Shown here in pieces: positions 52,237 through 62,139 of a stretch of 64,000 nucleotides of DNA (its first letter is position 1; each line of letters opens with the position of its first letter). The notes under the pieces are model-generated. The model was not told the origin of the DNA. It was given only the letters and a program-made list of their open reading frames with translations, and searched no databases. Source of the DNA: Streptacidiphilus sp. PB12-B1b (GTDB lineage: Bacteria; Actinomycetota; Actinomycetes; Streptomycetales; Streptomycetaceae); assembly GCF_014084125.1 (NCBI RefSeq), contig NZ_CP048405.1, positions 4,588,001 to 4,652,000 of the forward strand, read 5' to 3'. A program made the translations under genes and the position numbers.

Positions 52237-53337
52237 TCAGAAGCCGTGCCGCTCGGCTCCCCAGCGGTTGCTGGTGAAGTGCTCCAGGGTGTGGCTGAAG
52301 GCCCAGGTGTCCTGGGCCACGCCGGAGCAGGTGCCGGCGCCGGAGGTTCCCGGGCAGCCGCCGTTGTCGCGCTGCAGCGCCCAGATGGACAGGGCGCCCA
52401 GGCCGTGCCCGGCCGCAAACGACTCAACGGTGTTGACGTCGGCGGCGGTTGTGGTCTCGGCGGCGCCGAAGTCGTCGATGCCGGGCATCAGGGTGAGCCC
52501 GATCGACTCCCAGAGCTGGGACTTGGACTTCCACGGGTAGAGCGCGGCGAGCTGGCTGTAGACGCCGTTCGCGGCGGTGACCGCGTCGGTGCCCATCTCC
52601 TGCGCGGTGCCGATGTAGTAGTCGAAGGTCATGGCGTTGACCAGGGCGATCCGCGCGTGCTCCTGCACGGCGTTCTGCAGCACCGCGACACCGGTGGCGC
52701 CCAGGCCGGTGGTGGCGGACGGCAGCGTGTACTGGAAGCCGACCTTGTGCCCGGTGCGCGCGCCCCACGCCTCGACCTCGGCGATGGCCTGGTTGCGGCG
52801 GGTGATCCCGGCGGTGTTCGACAGCGAGTCGGCCTCGACGTCCAGGTCGATCCGGGTGGCGTGGTAGGTGGTGAACACCGACTCGTACACCTTGGCGATG
52901 GCGTTGACGTCGGTGCAGCTGTCGGCGATGTCGGTGCCGGTGGTGTCGGCCGCGTAGCCCCCGAAGGAGGGGATGACCGTGCCGCCGCCGCGCTGGATGG
53001 CGGCGATGGAGCTGCCGAAGGTCGCCGAGGAGAGCGGCTCGGTGGTGTCGCCGTTCCAGTAGGCCGTGCAGGAGCCCGCAGCGGCGGTCTCGATGAACGC
53101 CATGGTCAGGTACTTGGCACCGGACTCGGCCGACAGGGTGGCCGGGTCGTCCCCGTTGTACGCCTCGAAGTACGGCGCGTACACGTGCGCGGGAAGGGAG
53201 TTGGCCGCGCCGTGCACGGAAGGGATCCCTGCGGCGTGCGCCGCACCCGCGCCCGCGGTGAGCAGCCCGGCCGAGGCGACGGCGGTGGCGAGCAGGCCGG
53301 TCACCACGGTGTGCAGAGTTCCGGGGGTTCGTCTCAT
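52237..53337 (-). CDS. secreted GH18 chitinase-like protein
   Basis: 366 aa from ATG 53337. Signal peptide ~1-35 (VVTGLLATAVASAGLLTAGAGAAHA). The GH18 catalytic motif DxxDxDxE appears as TRIDLDVEADS, with earlier VIPSFGGYAAD and later NAMTFDYYIG and LTLMPGIDDFG. No separate chitin-binding domain is attached. Related actinomycete enzymes are single-domain GH18 proteins acting on chitin. The promoter has a DasR-type operator (53401-53412), tying it to GlcNAc control. Confidence 0.88.
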   Translation of the reverse strand: MRRTPGTLHTVVTGLLATAVASAGLLTAGAGAAHAAGIPSVHGAANSLPAHVYAPYFEAYNGDDPATLSAESGAKYLTMAFIETAAAGSCTAYWNGDTTEPLSSATFGSSIAAIQRGGGTVIPSFGGYAADTTGTDIADSCTDVNAIAKVYESVFTTYHATRIDLDVEADSLSNTAGITRRNQAIAEVEAWGARTGHKVGFQYTLPSATTGLGATGVAVLQNAVQEHARIALVNAMTFDYYIGTAQEMGTDAVTAANGVYSQLAALYPWKSKSQLWESIGLTLMPGIDDFGAAETTTAADVNTVESFAAGHGLGALSIWALQRDNGGCPGTSGAGTCSGVAQDTWAFSHTLEHFTSNRWGAERHGF

Positions 53338-53394
53338 CTGGGCTCCCAGTGGGGATGGAGAGGTACGTGGTCGAGACTTCTGGTTGAACGCGCT

Positions 53395-53424
53395 AATACT
53401 TGGACTAGACCATTCGCCTGTCAA
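53395..53424 (-). promoter_or_regulatory. promoter of the GH18 gene
   Basis: TTGACA (53424-53419) is a perfect -35; AAGTAT or AGTATT about 17-18 bp on is the likely -10. The DasR-type site fills the spacer. Confidence 0.55.
53401..53412. promoter_or_regulatory. DasR-responsive element (TGGACTAGACCA)
   Basis: TGGACTAGACCA differs by one base from the core of the DasR dre (TGGTCTAGACCA). A weaker relative, TGGTCGAGACTT, lies at 53368-53379. DasR is the GntR-type GlcNAc regulator that represses chitinase genes in streptomycetes. Confidence 0.75.
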
Positions 53425-53616
53425 GGGTCTGCAGGCCGCCCCCGGGTCCTGGCGGTTGACTCGACGTCAACTGCGCTTTGGTGAACCCGCGATGGCAAGG
53501 TCGTCCGCCGCGTTCGGTGAACCACTGGGCCGCCCGGCCGGAGCCGACCGGGTGCGGACGCGCGGACGCCCCGCAGCGCTGGTGAGCGGTGCGGGGCGCC
53601 GTGCTGCTGCCGGGGG

Positions 53617-53892
<276 letters not shown>

Positions 53893-53923
53893 TCACAGCG
53901 AAACCGACCCCGGACAGCACAGT

Positions 53924-53945
53924 GCCCGTGATCGCGATCACGGGC
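53924..53945. promoter_or_regulatory. 22-bp perfect palindrome with Crp-like core
   Basis: GCCCGTGATCG and its exact complement meet at 53934/53935. The core GTGATCGCGATCAC fits GTGA-N6-TCAC, the Crp-type pattern. It lies about 105 bp upstream of the csp start and is the clearest element in the 571-bp stretch 53821-54391 that is otherwise without recognisable genes. Confidence 0.5.
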
Positions 53946-54356
53946 GAGCGGAACTCGGAAACCACGACTGCTTCTGCACCGAACGCTACCCTCCGCATCC
54001 CTTCGGTGCCAGCGGGTACGCGCGCGGCGCGCCGCGCGATTGCACCGTCCAGGGGACGCAGGGCTCGACGCGGGGCCGGTGCGGGGCGCCGCAGAGCGGC
54101 ACAGAGCCGAAAAAGCGGTGGATATGGCCCAGGTCACCCCGGCGGAGGACGGAGCAAGATCGACACTCACCGGCCGACCGGCGCCGCTCACCCTGTGTCG
54201 ACGATGTGCTCCGGCTCACCCCGTCCCGACTGTGGCACGGGCCACGATTCCGCCTCCCGGCGACTGCTTTCCGGGCCGAAAAGCCGCCGGATCGGGCCGA
54301 TTCCTTGATCCTTACCTGCAGTAACCCCGGCCTGACCTGCACAGAAACCCGACAAC

Positions 54357-54385
54357 TTGGACAAATGGCGCAGGCTGCCTACCTT
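54357..54385 (+). promoter_or_regulatory. promoter upstream of the rpf leader
   Basis: TTGGAC (54357-54362), 17-bp spacer, TACCTT (54380-54385), placing the start near 54392, just before the structured leader. Confidence 0.5.
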
Positions 54386-54394
54386 CGAAGACGT

Positions 54395-54600
54395 GCCAAC
54401 GAGCACCCCGGGTCAACCCACCGGCGCACCTCCGGTCCCCGTACCGGAGACGTACCGCTGCCTCCCCTGCGAGGCCGGCGGCCAGCCGTTCGGGTAACCA
54501 CGGCGGTTCGGGTGCCACGCCCCCTGCGTGGACCGGCCGTACCGAGGAGACGACACCACGCCGCACCGCGCCCCTGGCGCGGCCGCGCGCTGCCGTCATG
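54395..54600 (+). ncRNA. probable ydaO-type (c-di-AMP) riboswitch in the rpf leader
   Basis: The ~235-nt leader of the Rpf gene is rich in paired segments and includes GTACCGGAGACGTACC (54441-54456), GGGTAACCACGG (54492-54503), GGGTGCCACG (54510-54519) and CCGAGGAGACG (54542-54552), words I associate with actinobacterial ydaO-yuaA motifs. A GCGCC-cct-GGCGC hairpin (54568-54580) precedes the ribosome site and could be the expression platform. Streptomyces rpfA genes are known to carry this riboswitch. I could not fold it, so class assignment is by context and words only. Confidence 0.55.
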
Positions 54601-54627
54601 CCGTCCGGGACTGTCGAGAGGGACCAT

Positions 54628-55026
54628 ATGATCTTCCGCCGCGAGAACGACGCCGCCCGCACCGCCACCGCCACCGCGCCCCGTCGGCACAACCGCCTGC
54701 GCGCCGCCCTGGTCACCGGTGTGATCGTCGCCGCCCCCGTGGCCGGCCTGGCAGCCGCCACCTCCGCCTCCGCCGCCACCCCCTCCACCTGGGACGCCGT
54801 CGCCCAGTGCGAGAGCAGCGGCAACTGGGCCGCCAACACCGGAAACGGCTTCTACGGCGGTCTTCAGTTCACCTCCTCCACCTGGGCCGCCTTCGGCGGC
54901 ACCCAGTACGCCGCCAGCGCCAACCAGGCCAGCGCCAGCCAGCAGATCGCCGTCGGCGAGCAGGTCCTGGCTGCCCAGGGCCCCGGCGCCTGGCCGGTCT
55001 GCGGCCCGCAGGCCGGGCTCGGCTGA
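54628..55026 (+). CDS. resuscitation-promoting factor-type secreted muralytic protein
   Basis: 132 aa from ATG 54628 with GAGAGGGA upstream. Signal peptide ~20-49 (AALVTGVIVAAPVAGLAAATSASA). The remaining ~80 residues are one transglycosylase-like Rpf domain: STWDAVAQCESSGNWAANTGNGFYGGLQF with the catalytic Glu of CESSGNW, and ASASQQIAVGEQVLAAQGPGAWP. There is no LysM domain, making it a short Rpf. It cleaves peptidoglycan during germination or growth resumption. Confidence 0.93.
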   Translation: MIFRRENDAARTATATAPRRHNRLRAALVTGVIVAAPVAGLAAATSASAATPSTWDAVAQCESSGNWAANTGNGFYGGLQFTSSTWAAFGGTQYAASANQASASQQIAVGEQVLAAQGPGAWPVCGPQAGLG

Positions 55027-55055
55027 CCAGGCCGTACCCCCCGCACGCAGCGCAC

Positions 55056-55084
55056 GGCGCGGTCCCCGATCCGGGGGCCGCGCC
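55056..55084 (+). terminator. 12-bp stem terminator after the rpf gene
   Basis: GGCGCGGTCCCC (55056-55067) pairs with 55073-55084 with one G-T pair and a 5-nt loop, 30 bp after the stop codon. Confidence 0.7.
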
Positions 55085-55254
55085 GTCGTCGTACCCGAAC
55101 GCCCCCGGCCCGGGCGGACGCGGTCAAGGGGGCGTCAAGGGCCGCAGCCCCTCCGTATGGGGGGCGTCAATAAGGGTTCTGAGGCAGTCGGGTCGGATGT
55201 TCAATGAAGGAGAGGGAAAAAGCCCGATCGATCAGATCAATCGATTGCCATCGG

Positions 55255-55274
55255 GGATTTCTTCCAAGGAAATC
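55255..55274 (+). promoter_or_regulatory. AT-rich leader with hairpin before the stress-protein gene
   Basis: The segment 55195-55300 is far less GC-rich than its surroundings. It contains GATTTC-ttccaag-GAAATC and, just upstream, overlapping CGATC/GATCG words (55226-55246). Probably the promoter/leader of the universal stress protein. Confidence 0.35.
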
Positions 55275-55313
55275 AAAGAGCCGACGCAAGGTCGGAGAGG
55301 GAAGCGAAGCACC

Positions 55314-55844
55314 ATGGCTGAGAGTGCGCGAGTCGTCGTCGGCGTCAGTGGATCCCTGAGCAGCCTGGCCGCGCTGCACCGGGCGGTGGCCGAGGCGCGG
55401 CAGCGGGACGCGGTCCTGGTGCCGGTGCTGGCCTGGCACGCGGTGGGCGGCGAGACGGCCTACCGGACCGCACCCTGCCCGCAGCTGCTGACGGTGTGGG
55501 AGGAGGCGGCGCGCAGGCGGCTGGACACCGCGTTCGAGCAGGCCTTCGGCGGGTTCCCGGCCGGAGTGCGGGTGCTGCCGCTGCTGGTCCGGGACGAGAA
55601 CCCGGGGCGCGCCCTGGTCCGCACCGCCGACCGGCCGGACGACCTGCTGGTGGTCAGCACCGGGCGGCAGGGCCGGCTGCGCCGGATCCTGCACGGCTCG
55701 GTCAGCCGCTACTGCCTGGCGCACGCCCGGTGCACGGTGGCGGCCGTGCCGCCGTCGGAGCTGCTGGAGGCGCTGGAGCGGGCGGCGGACAGCGGTGAGC
55801 CGATGACCCTGCCCGGCGCGTGGACGGCGCGGACCGCCGCCTGA
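55314..55844 (+). CDS. universal stress protein (UspA family)
   Basis: 176 aa from ATG 55314. A single Usp domain: VVVGVSGSLSSLAALHRAVAEAR at the start and the ATP-binding G-x2-G-x9-G-S signature in STGRQGRLRRILHGSVSRY, followed by CTVAAVP. Members respond to dormancy, hypoxia or redox stress. It stands alone between Rpf and the BMP transporter, so its context is uninformative. Confidence 0.9.
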   Translation: MAESARVVVGVSGSLSSLAALHRAVAEARQRDAVLVPVLAWHAVGGETAYRTAPCPQLLTVWEEAARRRLDTAFEQAFGGFPAGVRVLPLLVRDENPGRALVRTADRPDDLLVVSTGRQGRLRRILHGSVSRYCLAHARCTVAAVPPSELLEALERAADSGEPMTLPGAWTARTAA

Positions 55845-56421
55845 CCGACCCGTCCACCCCGTAGACCCCCGATCATCCGGAGCACCCCTTACACCCCGCT
55901 CGCCCGCACCGAACCCCGCACGCCGCACCGGGTCGTACAGAGCCCGCAGGGCCCCCGGGCCCCGGCGCGGCGGCGGCGTGCCCGCACAGACCCCGCCCAG
56001 GCCGTCGGCAACCCCATGCCGGCGGCCCGGCCGCGTTCCGGCGGCGCTTGCGGCGACGGTTAGGGCGACGGTTAGGGCGGTTGCGGCGGTGCCTCCGGAG
56101 GGTCGCCGTCCGCACCGGCCGAAGCGGTGCCCGGCCCGCTGACCGGCGCGTCCGGCGACCGCCGTCCGCTGACGCGGTGTCGGCCCAGGCTGCCGCGATC
56201 CCCGCCGAACGGGGGGTATTGGATAACGACTCAGCTTCAGGTTTGCTTCAGGGGCGTTGCGTTCTACGCGCGGAGAACGGACTTTGCCCAACTGAGCCGG
56301 ATGGTCATCTATTGTCCTCACCACCATCGGCGACTGCGCGCCGTGTAAAACCGTAAGACCCTTCCCGACACCACGCGGCAGAACACACCCTCGGGGCGCC
56401 GGCACTTCTCTGGAGGCATTG
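55845..56421. other. 577-bp gene-free stretch upstream of the nucleoside importer
   Basis: No coding region is supported. It holds a 12-bp tandem repeat GCGACGGTTAGG (56054-56065 and 56066-56077, plus a partial third), a direct repeat GCTTCAGG (56234 and 56245), and a less GC-rich segment from 56215 to 56345 where the importer promoter probably lies. Confidence 0.6.
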
Positions 56422-57525
56422 GTGAAGAAAACCGTTCAGCTGGCAGCGGCCCTGGTGACGGTCGGCCTGACCCTCACCGCTTGCGGCTCCAAGCCCGTTT
56501 CCACGGCCGGCAGCCCCTCGGGCTCCGCCTCGGGCTCGACCGCGACCACGGCCGGTTCGTACAAGGCGTGTATGGTCACCGACACCGGCGGCCTGGACGA
56601 CCACTCCTTCAACGCCGAGTCCTGGGCCGGCATGCAGGACGCCGCCAAGGCCGACAGCAAGATCACGGTCCAGAACGCGACCTCCGCCACCGAGAACGAC
56701 TACGCCAGCAACATCGCCGGCTTCGTGTCGGCGGGCTGCAAGCTGATCGTGACCGTCGGGTTCGCCATGGACGACGCCACCGTGGCCTCGGCGAAGAAGA
56801 ACCCGAGCCAGGACTACACGATCGTCGACAACACCTCGACCGCCCCGAAGATCAAGGGCCTGCAGTTCAACACCGCCCAGGGCGCCTTCCTCGGCGGCTA
56901 CTTCGCCGCGGGCATGACCAAGACCGGCCGCGTGGCCACCTTCGGCGGCGCCAACTACCCGACCGTCACGGTGTACATGGACGGCTTCTGGGAGGGGGTG
57001 CAGTATTACAACCAGCAGCACCACACCAACGTGAAGGTCCTCGGCTGGAACCAGACCACCCAGTCCGGCACCTTCGACCCCACCCAGAGCTTCACCGACG
57101 AGGCCGGAGGCAAGCAGATCGCCGCGACCTTCCAGGCCGAGGGCGCGGACATCATCTTCCCGGTCGCCGGCGGCACCGGCATCGGCGCGCTGGCGCAGGC
57201 CAAGGCCAGCAACGGCGCGCTGAACGCCATCTGGGTCGACGACGACGGCTTCTACTCCAACTCCGCCTACGCCTCGGTCATCATGACCTCGGTGACCAAG
57301 GGCATAGCCAGCGCGGTCAGCACGGCCGTGACCGGCGCGGCCGCGGGCGGCTTCACCTCCACCTCCTACATCGGCACGCTGGCCAACGACGGCACCGGCC
57401 TGGCGCCCTACCACGACTTCACCTCCAAGGTCCCGGCCGCGCTCACCACCGAGCTGGCCACGGTCAAGCAGGGCATCATCAGCGGCTCCATCAAGATCAC
57501 CTCGAAGAACCAGCCGACCCCCTGA
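56422..57525 (+). CDS. BMP-family nucleoside-binding lipoprotein
   Basis: 367 aa from GTG 56422 with TGGAGG 5 nt upstream. Lipobox LTAC (Cys at ~21), Ser/Gly linker, then a BmpA/Med-type binding domain: TDTGGLDDHSFNAESWAGMQDA, VTVGFAMDDATVASAKKNP, GAFLGGYFAAGMTKTGRVATFGG, PVAGGTGIGALAQAK. It binds nucleosides outside the membrane for the ABC importer downstream. A strong stem-loop after the gene explains higher expression than the transporter genes. Confidence 0.93.
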   Translation: MKKTVQLAAALVTVGLTLTACGSKPVSTAGSPSGSASGSTATTAGSYKACMVTDTGGLDDHSFNAESWAGMQDAAKADSKITVQNATSATENDYASNIAGFVSAGCKLIVTVGFAMDDATVASAKKNPSQDYTIVDNTSTAPKIKGLQFNTAQGAFLGGYFAAGMTKTGRVATFGGANYPTVTVYMDGFWEGVQYYNQQHHTNVKVLGWNQTTQSGTFDPTQSFTDEAGGKQIAATFQAEGADIIFPVAGGTGIGALAQAKASNGALNAIWVDDDGFYSNSAYASVIMTSVTKGIASAVSTAVTGAAAGGFTSTSYIGTLANDGTGLAPYHDFTSKVPAALTTELATVKQGIISGSIKITSKNQPTP

Positions 57526-57540
57526 CCGGTCGCACGGTCC

Positions 57541-57577
57541 GGGCGGGCGCGCCTGTCGCTGTCAGGCGCGCCCGCCC
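57541..57577 (+). terminator. attenuator-like stem-loop between binding protein and ABC genes
   Basis: Perfect 15-bp arms (57541-57555 and 57563-57577) with a 7-nt loop, inside what otherwise looks like one operon. Confidence 0.75.
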
Positions 57578-57663
57578 ACCCGTACCCGTCTGTCCTCTTT
57601 AGTCCTGAATCCTGCTAGTCCCCGGCCTGCCCGCCCGATCGGCGGCACCGACCCGGGTGAGGG

Positions 57664-59225
<1,562 letters not shown>

Positions 59226-59229
<4 letters not shown>

Positions 59230-60671
59230 CCACCCCCACCCTGGATGCCGGCGAGCCGGTGGCCACCGCCCCCCAGGCCGACCGCAGCCTGGCCACCGTC
59301 GTCCGCAACGTCTTCACCGCCGAGAACAGCGCGCTGGTGACCGTCCTCGCCATCCTGCTGTCGCTGGTCGTCGGCGCGGTGCTGATCGTGCTGTCCAACA
59401 CCAGCACCATGGACATGGGCGGCTACTTCTTCCAGGACCCCTCGGACTTCCTCTCCTCGGCCTGGCAGGACATCAGCAGCGCCTACTCCGCGCTGTTCGA
59501 AGGCGCGATATTCAACCCGGCCACGCTGGCCGGAACCCCGCAGCAGTTCTTCGGGCCGATCACCAACACGCTGGAGGACGCCACCCCGCTGATCTTCGGC
59601 GGGCTGGCCATCTCGGTGGCGTTCCGGGCCGGGATGTTCAACATCGGCGGCCAGGGCCAGACCATCGTCGGGGCGATCTTCTCCTCGTACGCGGCCTTCG
59701 CCTGGACCGACGTGCCCGGTGTGCTGCACCTGGTGGTCTCGGTGCTGGCCGGCATCGTCGGCGGGCTCCTCTTCGGCGGGCTCGTCGGCTGGCTCAAGGC
59801 CAGGCGCGGGGCGCACGAGGTGATCGTCACCATCATGCTCAACTACGTGGCGTTCTTCTTCCTCGGCAGCTGGCTGCTGAACACCTCGGTCTTCCACGAC
59901 CCGAAGAACGCCGGGCAGGCCATCTCCAAGCCGGCCTCCGCCAGCGCCGTCCTGCCGCACCTGTTCGGCGACGGCCTGAACACCGACGTCGGGCTGCTGC
60001 TGGCACTGGCCGCGACCTTCGGCACCGCCTGGTTCTTCAACCGCTCCAAGTTGGGCTTCGAGGTGCGCGCCGTCGGCCTCACCCCGAGTGCGGCGCGGAC
60101 CGCCGGCATCGACGTGGGCCGGATCCAGATCGCCTCCATGCTGATCTCCGGCGCGCTGATGGGCATGATCGGCGTGACCCAGACCCTGGGCCTGGCCAAC
60201 CCGAACAACAACTCGCTCTCCCCCAACATCGACGCCGGGCTCGGCTTCACCGCCATCACCGTGGCCCTGCTGGGCCGCACCAAGCCCTGGGGCGTGGTCT
60301 GGGCCTCGCTGCTGTTCGGCGCGCTCCAGGCGGGCGGCGCGCTGATGCAGACCGAGGCGCAGGTCTCGATCGAGATCGTCACCGTGATGCAGGCGCTGAT
60401 CGTGATCTTCGTGGCCGCCCCGCGGCTGGTGAAGGAGATCTTCCGGCTGCGCGCCGCCCGGGTCGTCCCGGCGGCGGCGGTAGCGCAGGCGGCAGCGGCG
60501 CAGCCGCAGACCGCCGACGGGCAGCAGAGCACGGACGAGCAGCAGACCGCCGAGGCCGGTCAGGACGACGAGGCAGCCCCGGGCGGTGACGGCCCGGGGG
60601 CGGCCGAGGAGCCGCAGGACCCGGCCGACCCGGACCACATCCGCACCACCGAATCCGGAGGCCAGGCGTGA
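59226..60671 (+). CDS. nucleoside ABC importer permease 1
   Basis: 481 aa from ATG 59226, overlapping the ATPase stop (ATGA). BPD_transp_2 family, about ten helices, with GLAISVAFRAGMFNIGGQGQ and the coupling region ARRGAHEVIVTIMLNYV. The last ~70 residues are an acidic, Gln/Ala-rich cytoplasmic tail not usual in the family. Confidence 0.92.
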
Positions 60672-61972
60672 CCGACACCACCATCGCCCCCCTGGACAGC
60701 GCGGCGCCCGCCGCCCCGACCAGGCCCGACCGCTCCAAGCTCGTCGGCGGGCTGGCCCAGGCCGCCGTCGGGGCCTACGGACTGTGGTCCTTCGGCCTCG
60801 GCAGCCGCACCGGCCACGGCGTGCACACCCTGTTCGCGCTGAAGCTGGTCCCCGGCTCGACCGGCGGACTGCACCCGATCTCGGCCCCGGCCCAGCCCGC
60901 GGCGCTGGCGCTGACCGTCGTAGCGATCGCCTGCGGCCTGGTCCGGGCGTTCGCCCCGGTCCCCGCCAAGGCGCTGCGCTGGCTGGCGATCGGCTACTTC
61001 GCCTCGTTCGTCCTGGCCTTCCTGGTCTGGGCCGCCGCCGGCTCCGACATCGGCCTGAACGTGCCGCTGATCATCCAGCAGACGGCGCTGGCCACCGTGC
61101 CGCTGCTGCTGGGCTCGCTCAGCGCGCTGCTCTGCGAGCAGTCCGGTGTGGTCAACATCGCCGTCGAGGGCCAGTTCCTGTTCGGCGCGTTCACCGCCGA
61201 GCTGACCTCCTCGATGACCCACAGCGTCTGGGCCGGCCTGGTCGCGGGCTGCCTCGGCGGCGCGCTGATGTGCGCGCTGAGCGCGGTCTTCGCCAACCGC
61301 TACCTGATCGAGCAGGTCGTCCTCGGGGTCGTGCTCAACCTGCTCGCCTCGGGCATCACCGGCTTCCTCTACGACCGGCTGATGTCGAGCAACGGCTCCT
61401 CGTACAACACCGCGCTGAGCTTCCCCGACATCGCCATCCCCGGGCTGTCGTCCATCCCGGTCATCGGCCAGGCGCTGTTCGACAACAACCTGATCTTCTA
61501 CGTGTCGTACCTGCTGGTGCCGATCGTCTGGTTCCTGCTGTACCGCACCCGCTGGGGCCTGCGCACCCGCGCGGTCGGCGAGCACCCGACGGCGGCCGAC
61601 ACCGTCGGCATCAAGGTGATCGGGCTGCGCTACCGCAACGTGATCACCGCCGGGCTGCTCTCCGGCCTGGGCGGTGTCTGGCTGACGCTGGGCCTGGCCA
61701 ACCAGTTCGGCAAGGACATGAGCGACGGCAAGGGCTACATCGCCATCGCCGCGCTGATCGTGGGCCGCTGGACGCCGCTGGGCGCCCTCGGCGGGGCCCT
61801 GCTGTTCGGCTTCGCCACCCAGCTGGACGTGTCGCTGTCCTCGCTGAGCACCCCCATCCCCGGGGCCTTCCTGTCGATGGCCCCCTACCTGGCCACGGTC
61901 TTCGTGGTCGCGGCACTGGGCAAGGCGGTCCGCCCGCCGGCCGCCTCCGGCAAGCCCTACGTCAAGGGCTGA
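60668..61972 (+). CDS. nucleoside ABC importer permease 2
   Basis: 434 aa from GTG 60668, overlapping the previous stop (GTGA). Same family: LSALLCEQSGVVNIAVEGQFLFGA, NRYLIEQVVLGVVLNLLASGITG, GEHPTAADTVGIKVIGLRYRNV. In many streptomycetes cytidine deaminase and thymidine phosphorylase genes follow; here the operon ends at a strong terminator. Confidence 0.92.
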   Translation: MTDTTIAPLDSAAPAAPTRPDRSKLVGGLAQAAVGAYGLWSFGLGSRTGHGVHTLFALKLVPGSTGGLHPISAPAQPAALALTVVAIACGLVRAFAPVPAKALRWLAIGYFASFVLAFLVWAAAGSDIGLNVPLIIQQTALATVPLLLGSLSALLCEQSGVVNIAVEGQFLFGAFTAELTSSMTHSVWAGLVAGCLGGALMCALSAVFANRYLIEQVVLGVVLNLLASGITGFLYDRLMSSNGSSYNTALSFPDIAIPGLSSIPVIGQALFDNNLIFYVSYLLVPIVWFLLYRTRWGLRTRAVGEHPTAADTVGIKVIGLRYRNVITAGLLSGLGGVWLTLGLANQFGKDMSDGKGYIAIAALIVGRWTPLGALGGALLFGFATQLDVSLSSLSTPIPGAFLSMAPYLATVFVVAALGKAVRPPAASGKPYVKG

Positions 61973-62076
61973 TCCGGAGCCGCACCGCGGCTTCCGCCAC
62001 CGCCGGGTACGGGCCTTCGGGCCGGTGCCCGGCGGTTCTGCCTTTCGGGACCGGGCGGGCGCGGCGGCTGGATGCG

Positions 62077-62111
62077 CCTGGGGCGCCCTCCCGACGGGAG
62101 GGCGCCCCAGG
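62077..62111. terminator. bidirectional terminator, 16-bp perfect stem
   Basis: 62077-62092 pairs exactly with 62096-62111 around a GAC loop, between the importer operon and the convergent nuclease gene. Confidence 0.85.
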
Positions 62112-62139
62112 GCCGTTCGGTCCGGACTCGGCGCTCAGG

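Noticed and set aside
54040-54324. Small plus-strand open frame in the csp-rpf gap
   Set aside because: No ribosome site, biased composition and no recognisable motif.
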